A stretch of DNA of 10,770 bases, taken from NCBI GenBank assembly GCA_964544345.1, contig CAZJBT010000073.1, positions 1 through 10,770 on the forward strand, in the 5' to 3' direction. Every line of letters starts with the position of its first letter. Position 1 is the first letter of the stretch. Under the pieces are notes generated by a model, which was given only the letters and a program-made list of their open reading frames with translations, searched no databases and was not told the origin of the DNA. The DNA comes from CAKTOF01 sp964544345. Lineage in GTDB: Bacteria > Bacillota > Clostridia > Oscillospirales > Oscillospiraceae. Position numbers and translations under genes: made by a program. Below, piece after piece: positions 5,935 through 10,770 of this stretch.

Positions 5935-7209
5935 TTATGTAGTATATACGATTTCGCCGCCGGTTTCCAGACGTTTGATCTGTGCGCCAAGATTTCCCAG
6001 GTCGCGTGTCACATCCTCGTAGCCACGGTCGATATGAGCAAGCCCAGTGACCCGGCTCTCCCCCTCTGCGCCGAGCGCGCCGACGATCGCCGCCGCGCCG
6101 CCGCGCAGATCCTTTGCCCGCAGCAGCGAGCCGTGCAGCGCCGCCACGCCGGTCACATGCGCCGTGTCGCCCGAAACAGCGATCCGCGCGCCGAGCCTTC
6201 GCAGCTCCGGCACATGGGAAAAGCGCGAGGAAAACACCGTCTCACGAATGACCGTCTCTCCTTCCGCCCGCAGAAGCGCCGCCATAACAGGTGCCTGCGC
6301 GTCAGTCGGGAAGCCAGGATACGGCGCAGTCTCAATCCGCCCCGGCGCATGCAGGCGATCGGCATGCAGTGTGATGCACTCGTCATACACCGCGATCTGT
6401 GCGCCCGCCGCTCGCAGCGTCTCTATCACCGGCTCGAGGTGCACAGGCTCTGCGCCGCGCAGCGCGACCTCGCCGCCCGCAGCAGCCGCAGCGGCAAGCC
6501 AGGTAGCCGCTGCGATCCGATCCGGCATCACGCGGAACACCGCGCCGTGCAGCTCCGGTACGCCGTCGATCGTAACCTCCGGCGTGCCGTCGCCCGCAAT
6601 ACGCGCGCCCATTGCCCGCAGGAACGCCGCCAGGTCGCAGATCTCCGGCTCGCACGCCGCGCCGGAGATCGTCGTGACGCCCGGCGCCGTGGCAGCCGCC
6701 ATCATCGCGTTCTCGGTCGCGCCGACACTCGGATAGGGGAAGCGGATGCTTCCACCGCGCAGCTTCCCGCGGCAGAGGATCCGTCCGCCATCCGCCGTCA
6801 CCTGTGTGCCGAGCGCGCGCAGCGCGGCCAGATGCAGATCGACTGGACGCGGCCCCAGCTCACAGCCGCCGGGCAGGCTGATCTCCGCCCTTCCAGCGCG
6901 CGCGAGCAGCGGCCCGAGAAACAGCACCGACGAGCGCATCGTCTGCATCAGCGCGTCCGGAATGCGCGTCTCAGCCAGCCCGGCAGGCACTATGCTCACC
7001 GTGTCCGCCTCGCGCTCGGCGTGCGCGCCCAGGCAGCGCAGGATGGCACACGACGCCTCGACATCCGTGAGCGCCGGGCAGCCGCGCACCGTGCATGGCG
7101 AGCGCGCAAGCAGCGCAGCCGCCAGAATGGGCAGCACACTGTTTTTTGCCCCTTGGATCCTTGTTTCACCGCGGAGCGGGACGCCTCCGCAAATCACCAA
7201 TTCCGACAT
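5935..7209 (-). CDS. murA: UDP-N-acetylglucosamine 1-carboxyvinyltransferase MurA
   Basis: MurA transfers enolpyruvate from PEP to UDP-GlcNAc in the cytosol, the first committed step of peptidoglycan synthesis. The 424-residue length is typical of the family. Visible active-site elements are GAKNS (20-24) with Lys22 and Asn23, MRSS (91-94) with Arg92, the catalytic-loop cysteine in PGGCELGPRPVDLHL (Cys116, the residue alkylated by fosfomycin in the family), YPGFPTDAQ (297-305) with Asp303, and DLRGG near the C-terminus. Retention of Cys rather than Asp at 116 predicts fosfomycin sensitivity of this enzyme. ATG at 7209 follows GGAGGG (7221-7216). It lies 59 bases after murG and 25 bases before ftsQ, the position held by murB in Bacillus-type clusters. 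Firmicutes often have two MurA paralogues; which one this is cannot be decided here. Confidence 0.97.
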   Translation of the reverse strand: MSELVICGGVPLRGETRIQGAKNSVLPILAAALLARSPCTVRGCPALTDVEASCAILRCLGAHAEREADTVSIVPAGLAETRIPDALMQTMRSSVLFLGPLLARAGRAEISLPGGCELGPRPVDLHLAALRALGTQVTADGGRILCRGKLRGGSIRFPYPSVGATENAMMAAATAPGVTTISGAACEPEICDLAAFLRAMGARIAGDGTPEVTIDGVPELHGAVFRVMPDRIAAATWLAAAAAAGGEVALRGAEPVHLEPVIETLRAAGAQIAVYDECITLHADRLHAPGRIETAPYPGFPTDAQAPVMAALLRAEGETVIRETVFSSRFSHVPELRRLGARIAVSGDTAHVTGVAALHGSLLRAKDLRGGAAAIVGALGAEGESRVTGLAHIDRGYEDVTRDLGNLGAQIKRLETGGEIVYTT

Positions 7210-7268
7210 ATTCGACCCTCCGCATAGATGAAAATCATCTCATCCTATGTTGAGCCGGCCGATTCAGT

Positions 7269-8387
7269 TCATGGGCACAGGTCGAGGATCGTACGGTAAA
7301 TGCGCTCCGCCGCGTCCACCACGGCCAGTGCACGCAGCTCGCGCGTCATCGAGATGCAGCGCGCCGGATCGCTGAGCAGATCCCGCGCCGTACGGTAGAG
7401 CGCGTCGCCGCTGCAGTCGGCTTCACGCAGCACGAGAGCCGCGCCGCGCTGCTCCAAGATCCGCGCATTTTTTTCCTGATGGTTCTCCGCCGCATTGGGC
7501 GACGGCACCATGATACACGGCGTGGCCGACGCCGCGACCTCGGAGATGGTCGACGCGCCGGCGCGGCAGATGACGAGATCCGCCGCCGCCATGACGAGCG
7601 GCATATCGTAGATATACTCGCGCATATCGATGTTCGGATGCGCCGCAAGATCAAGTCCGCGCTCTTTTACATACTCCGGCATCCAGCGCCAGCCGAACGA
7701 GCCGGTCGCGTGGATATGCTGGAATGCATCGTCCCCCGCCTCCAGCTCCATAAAGCGCGCGATTTTCTTGTTCATTTCCCGCGCGCCGAGACTGCCCCAG
7801 TACGAGACGATCAGGGGGCGGTCATCCAGGCAGAGTGCCTCGCGCGCCTCGCGTTTTTTCTGGAACACGAATTCCTCGCGCACCGGCGTGCCAGTGACGA
7901 CGACGCGTTCCGGGTGCGCATACTGTGCGCGGCACTCTTCAAAGCAGACCATGATGCGGTCGACGCCGTCGGCCACCATGCGCGTGGCAAGACCCGGTAC
8001 GGCATTCGACTCGTGTACCGCGGTCGGGACGCCGCGCCGCACGCCCATCTTCAGCGTTGGGAAACTGGCATAGCCGCCGGTACCGACGATGACATTGGGA
8101 CGAAATTGGTCGATGATCCGCCCGGCGCGCCGCAGGGAGCCGGCAATGTTTTTCGCCGTGATGAGATTGTGCGCAATGGCCTTCAGCGTCAGGGAGCGCT
8201 GGAAATTGGAGATCTTCAGCGTTTCCAGCTCATAGCCGGCGCGCGGCACCAGGTCGCGCTCCATGCCGTCGCTCGCGCCGACAAAGAGGATCTTCGTCTC
8301 CGGCCGCCGCTCGCGCAGCAGATCGGCCACGGCGATGGCCGGGTTGATATGTCCGCCCGTGCCGCCGCAGGTAAAAATCACATTCAA
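7269..8387 (-). CDS. murG: MurG, lipid II-forming glycosyltransferase
   Basis: MurG adds GlcNAc from UDP-GlcNAc to lipid I at the inner membrane face, making lipid II. The 372-residue product has the GT-B fold motifs: GGTGGHINPAIAVA (8-21), GTGGYASFP (102-110), HESN (125-128), the nucleotide-sugar region CRAGASTISE (274-283) and PSPNAAENHQEKNA (295-308). The third glycine-rich loop reads WGSLGARE (197-204) instead of the usual GGSQGA. I place the start at a TTG codon (8387) because GGAGG (8400-8396) lies 8 bases upstream and the protein then begins MNVIFTCGGTGGH as family members do. A GTG at 8393 is only 2 bases from that site, and an upstream ATG at 8438 falls inside ftsW. The gene starts 16 bases after the ftsW stop. 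Confidence 0.96.
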   Translation of the reverse strand: MNVIFTCGGTGGHINPAIAVADLLRERRPETKILFVGASDGMERDLVPRAGYELETLKISNFQRSLTLKAIAHNLITAKNIAGSLRRAGRIIDQFRPNVIVGTGGYASFPTLKMGVRRGVPTAVHESNAVPGLATRMVADGVDRIMVCFEECRAQYAHPERVVVTGTPVREEFVFQKKREAREALCLDDRPLIVSYWGSLGAREMNKKIARFMELEAGDDAFQHIHATGSFGWRWMPEYVKERGLDLAAHPNIDMREYIYDMPLVMAAADLVICRAGASTISEVAASATPCIMVPSPNAAENHQEKNARILEQRGAALVLREADCSGDALYRTARDLLSDPARCISMTRELRALAVVDAAERIYRTILDLCP

Positions 8388-8403
8388 ACGCACCGCCTCC
8401 CCC

Positions 8404-9543
8404 CTATAAGATCGTGTTGCGGTTGTACCGCGACACATTCAGGACGATGCCCATCTCCGCGAGCTGCATCAGCAGAGCCGTGCCGCCGTAGGAGAAGAAC
8501 GGCAGCGAGATACCGGTCGCGGGCAGGAAGTTTGTGACGACGCCGATATTAAAAAACACCTGCAGCGCCAGAAGCGTCGTGATGCCCGCCACGATCAGCG
8601 AGCCGAAGCGGTCGCGCGCGTGGAGCGCGATCCAGTAGCCGCGCAGGATCAACAGCATAAACAGCACAATGATAAGCGTCGCGCCGACAAACCCAAGCTC
8701 CTCGCAAATGATCGCGAAAATGTAGTCGTTGTGTTCTTCGGGCAAATACAGGTACTTCTGCCGGCTGTGACCGAGGCCGAGGCCGAGCAGACCGCCCGAG
8801 CCGATGGCGTAGAGCGACTGGAGGATCTGATAGCTCGTGTCCGTCGCGTCCGCAAATGGGTCGCGCCAAGCAGTGATACGGTCATTGGCATAGCCCATGA
8901 ACTTCAGGTAGACCAGCGCAAATACCGCAGCGGCCGCAACCGCCACAGCGAACCACCGAAAGCGCGTGCCGCCCAAGAACATCATCACCGCGCCGATGCA
9001 GCCGATGATGACGATGCCGGACAGGTGCGGCTCGAGCACGAGCAGCAGGATCAGCACGACCAGGATGCCGGCAAACGGCAGCACGCCGTAGCGGAAGGTC
9101 TCCATTTTCTCTCGGTAGCCGGAAATCAGCGTCGCGAAGGACAAAATGACGGCCAGCTTCGCGATCTCGGACGGCTGGAACGTGATGCCCGCGATCTCAA
9201 ACCAGCGCTTCGCTCCGTTTTCCTCGGCGCCGAACAACGCGACAAGGATCAGCAGAACAACAGATACCGCCAGCATAGGCAGCGACACCATGCGCCAGAG
9301 CTGATAGTTCATGCGGCTGATGACTAGCATCGCCGCAATGCCGATCACTGCGAAGATCGCCTGGCGGGTGAAATAGTACGCGGAGTTGCCGGTTTTCGCA
9401 TAGGCGCGCGCGTAACTCGCCGAGAACATCATCACCAGGCCGATGACAACGAGCAGCAGCGTCAGAAGCAGGAACGGAAGATCCAGCATACCGCGCTCAT
9501 CCGTAATGACCTCTTGCCGGGGCTGTAAGCGTTGCGTATCCAT
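8404..9543 (-). CDS. ftsW: SEDS peptidoglycan polymerase, FtsW/SpoVE type
   Basis: SEDS proteins are polytopic membrane glycosyltransferases that polymerise lipid II together with a class II penicillin-binding protein. The 379-residue product has about ten hydrophobic segments, the first at about 22-40. It carries the family signatures GAKRWFEIAGITFQPSEIAKLA (around 110-131), WRDPFADATDTSYQILQSLYAIGSGG (around 226-251), GLGLGHSRQKYLYLPEEHNDYIFA with the probable catalytic Asp273, and a C-terminal TGISLPFFSYGGT. ATG at 9543 follows AAGGAGG (9555-9549) with 5-base spacing. It lies directly between mraY and murG, the locus position of spoVE in Bacillus and ftsW in many bacteria. Division versus sporulation role cannot be separated from sequence; the neighbourhood of ftsQ and ftsZ favours division. 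Confidence 0.96.
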   Translation of the reverse strand: MDTQRLQPRQEVITDERGMLDLPFLLLTLLLVVIGLVMMFSASYARAYAKTGNSAYYFTRQAIFAVIGIAAMLVISRMNYQLWRMVSLPMLAVSVVLLILVALFGAEENGAKRWFEIAGITFQPSEIAKLAVILSFATLISGYREKMETFRYGVLPFAGILVVLILLLVLEPHLSGIVIIGCIGAVMMFLGGTRFRWFAVAVAAAAVFALVYLKFMGYANDRITAWRDPFADATDTSYQILQSLYAIGSGGLLGLGLGHSRQKYLYLPEEHNDYIFAIICEELGFVGATLIIVLFMLLILRGYWIALHARDRFGSLIVAGITTLLALQVFFNIGVVTNFLPATGISLPFFSYGGTALLMQLAEMGIVLNVSRYNRNTIL

Positions 9544-9564
9544 GGAACCCTCCTTCCGCTTTTT

Positions 9565-10557
9565 TCAGAAGCGATGCATTACGCCGAGCCACGCGATCAC
9601 GCAGCCGGCGACCGTGATCGCCGTGAAGACAGAGAAAATCTTGACCTCGCTCCAGCCGCCCATCTCAAAGTGGTGATGGATCGGCGTCATGCGGAAAATG
9701 CGCTTTCCGTGCGTCAGCTTGAAGTAGCCGACCTGCAGGATCACCGAAACTGTCTCCATGATGTAAATGATGCCGACCGGGATCAGTACCAGCGGCATGT
9801 CGAGCGCAAACGCCGTGCCGCAGACAGCCGCGCCGAGAAACAGCGAGCCGGTATCGCCCATAAAGACCTTTGCCGGGTGGAAATTGTAGCACAGAAACGC
9901 CGCCAGCGCGCCGAAGAGCGCAATGGAATAAAGCGCGGCGCCTGTTTGGCTCCAGCGCGCGGCGATAAGCGAGAAGGACAGCATGACCGGCATCGTCACG
10001 CCGGTCGCCAGGCCGTCGATCCCATCCGTCAAATTGACTGCGTTGACACAGCCGACCATGACGAACGCCGCGAACACCAGATAAACCACCCACGGGATCG
10101 TGAAGGTGATGTTGACGAATGGAATATAAAGGTCATTCGTCAGCATGCCGCTGCCGCGCAGCAAAACCAGGTACACCACTGCGGCGACGAGCTGGAGCAA
10201 AAACTTCTGCAGCGCCGTCAAGCCGAGGTTGCGCTTGAATTTGACCTTGAAGAAATCGTCGAGAAACCCGATCAGCCCGAATACGAGCGAAAAGCCGAAC
10301 AGATAGAGCATCGACCAGTCGCCCGCCGCGATCTCCCGCCAGCCAACGCCGATGCACACCAGCGCCGCAGCAATGAAGATGACGCCGCCCATCGTCGGCG
10401 TGCCGGCTTTACCGGCATGCCACTTCGGGCCGATCTCCCGGATGGACTGCCCCGCTTTGAGCGCACGCAGCGCAGGGATGACGAGCCTGCCAAGAATCAG
10501 GCCGAGAACAAATGCGCCAATGCAGGCCGTGATGAGTCTGAGCGCAATACTGTTCAT
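9565..10557 (-). CDS. mraY: Phospho-N-acetylmuramoyl-pentapeptide-transferase MraY
   Basis: MraY is the integral membrane enzyme that moves phospho-MurNAc-pentapeptide from UDP to undecaprenyl phosphate, forming lipid I. The 330-residue protein has about ten membrane segments. The conserved cytoplasmic motifs are GKAGTPTMGG (49-58), GFLDDFFK (97-104) with the Asp100-Asp101 pair, VNLTDGIDGLA (174-184), FMGDTGSLFLG (232-242) and the C-terminal TPIHHHFE (291-298). ATG at 10557 lies in an ATGA overlap with the murF stop and is preceded by AGGAGG (10573-10568, 10-base spacing). It is followed 21 bases later by ftsW, with no murD between them. All catalytic motifs are present, so the enzyme should be functional. 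Confidence 0.98.
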   Translation of the reverse strand: MNSIALRLITACIGAFVLGLILGRLVIPALRALKAGQSIREIGPKWHAGKAGTPTMGGVIFIAAALVCIGVGWREIAAGDWSMLYLFGFSLVFGLIGFLDDFFKVKFKRNLGLTALQKFLLQLVAAVVYLVLLRGSGMLTNDLYIPFVNITFTIPWVVYLVFAAFVMVGCVNAVNLTDGIDGLATGVTMPVMLSFSLIAARWSQTGAALYSIALFGALAAFLCYNFHPAKVFMGDTGSLFLGAAVCGTAFALDMPLVLIPVGIIYIMETVSVILQVGYFKLTHGKRIFRMTPIHHHFEMGGWSEVKIFSVFTAITVAGCVIAWLGVMHRF

Positions 10558-10770
10558 AACCGTCCCGCCTCCTGCTCGCCCGCCTTCTCCAGGAACAGCT
10601 CGAGCGCCCGCTCCATCTTCATGCCGCGGCTGCCCTTAAACAGGATCATATCGCCGGGCTTCGCCTGATAGGCCAGCGTGTTGACCAGCTCCTCCTGCGA
10701 GTCAAAGGCGATCGCCTTGCGCAGCGACATGCCGCCGGTCTGCGCGCCGGCGATGATATCCTGCGCATGG
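10554..10770 (-). CDS. murF: MurF, UDP-MurNAc-tripeptide-D-Ala-D-Ala ligase, C-terminal end only
   Basis: The last 71 residues of a reading frame entering from the right edge end at TGA (10556-10554), overlapping the mraY start by 4 bases. The stretch KPGDMILFKGSRGMKMERAL is the characteristic C-terminal-domain signature of MurF (GDxxLxKGSRGMxME). MurF adds D-Ala-D-Ala to the UDP-MurNAc-tripeptide in the cytosol with ATP, making the substrate of MraY. The genes are therefore in pathway order and probably translationally coupled. The ATP-binding and N-terminal domains lie outside the window. The tail after the signature, with AGEQEAGR, is variable, as expected near the end of the protein. Confidence 0.93.
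   Translation of the reverse strand, partial: HAQDIIAGAQTGGMSLRKAIAFDSQEELVNTLAYQAKPGDMILFKGSRGMKMERALELFLEKAGEQEAGRL

Noticed and set aside
5764..7227. Long plus-strand open frame opposite ftsQ/murA
   Set aside because: It is Arg- and Ala-rich with low complexity and no recognisable domain, antisense to murA, whose active-site motifs are all intact.
7210..7268. GATG-5-CATC hairpin between murG and murA as a terminator
   Set aside because: The stem is only 4 bp and has no T-run on the minus strand; the genes are probably co-transcribed.
7479..8537. Plus-strand open frame opposite murG
   Set aside because: It is His/Arg/Ala-rich antisense sequence without a ribosome-binding site; murG on the other strand is certain.
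9532..10668. Plus-strand open frame opposite mraY and murF
   Set aside because: It is a highly charged Arg/Asp/Glu-rich translation, the usual antisense image of a hydrophobic membrane protein gene.
1..10770. Mobile elements, CRISPR arrays, prophage or defence genes
   Set aside because: I saw no transposase or integrase motifs, no regularly spaced repeats and no target-site duplications; the gene content is housekeeping throughout.

Overview
The window looks like a core chromosomal segment of a high-GC member of the Clostridia, most plausibly the Oscillospiraceae/Ruminococcaceae. The support is: strong AGGAGG-type Shine-Dalgarno sites before almost every gene, sigma-A type promoters with 17-base spacers, a Gram-positive style division and cell-wall (dcw) cluster, a YerC/YecD TrpR-like regulator, a YqeM-like methyltransferase and a clostridial-type adenylosuccinate synthetase. 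This placement is inferred from gene content and protein character; no search was run.

Left part (1-2155, minus strand). A tRNA-Val(TAC)/tRNA-Asp(GTC) pair lies behind a perfect-consensus promoter (TTGACA, 17 bases, TATAAT). Upstream of it is a three-gene operon, read right to left: a TrpR-like regulator, a class I SAM-dependent methyltransferase and the redox-regulated chaperone Hsp33. The first two genes overlap by 4 bases and the last two are 7 bases apart.

Middle (2156-3921). A divergent promoter region drives that operon leftwards and purA rightwards. purA (IMP to adenylosuccinate) stands alone with a leader of about 70 bases that can fold. It converges on ftsZ. Between the two lie about 285 bases holding a short, coding-looking but start-less reading frame (possible gene remnant) and a strong hairpin with a T-run on each strand, which probably stops both transcripts.

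Right part (3922-10770, minus strand). This is the dcw cluster, in transcription order murF (3' end only), mraY, ftsW/spoVE-type SEDS gene, murG, murA, ftsQ/divIB, ftsZ. The genes are close together (4-base overlap to 59-base gaps), except that ftsZ has a 146-base upstream gap with its own good promoter. Together they make UDP-MurNAc-pentapeptide, transfer it to lipid (lipid I, lipid II), polymerise it at the septum and supply the cytoskeletal ring. murA supplies the first committed precursor step. Compared with Bacillus-type clusters, murD is not between mraY and ftsW, murA sits where murB would be, and no ftsA precedes ftsZ.

I found no CRISPR array, insertion sequence, prophage, toxin-antitoxin or defence gene. 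The window appears to be housekeeping DNA; the points worth a second look concern gene order, regulation and a small gene remnant. Many long open frames opposite the real genes are shadows of high GC content.
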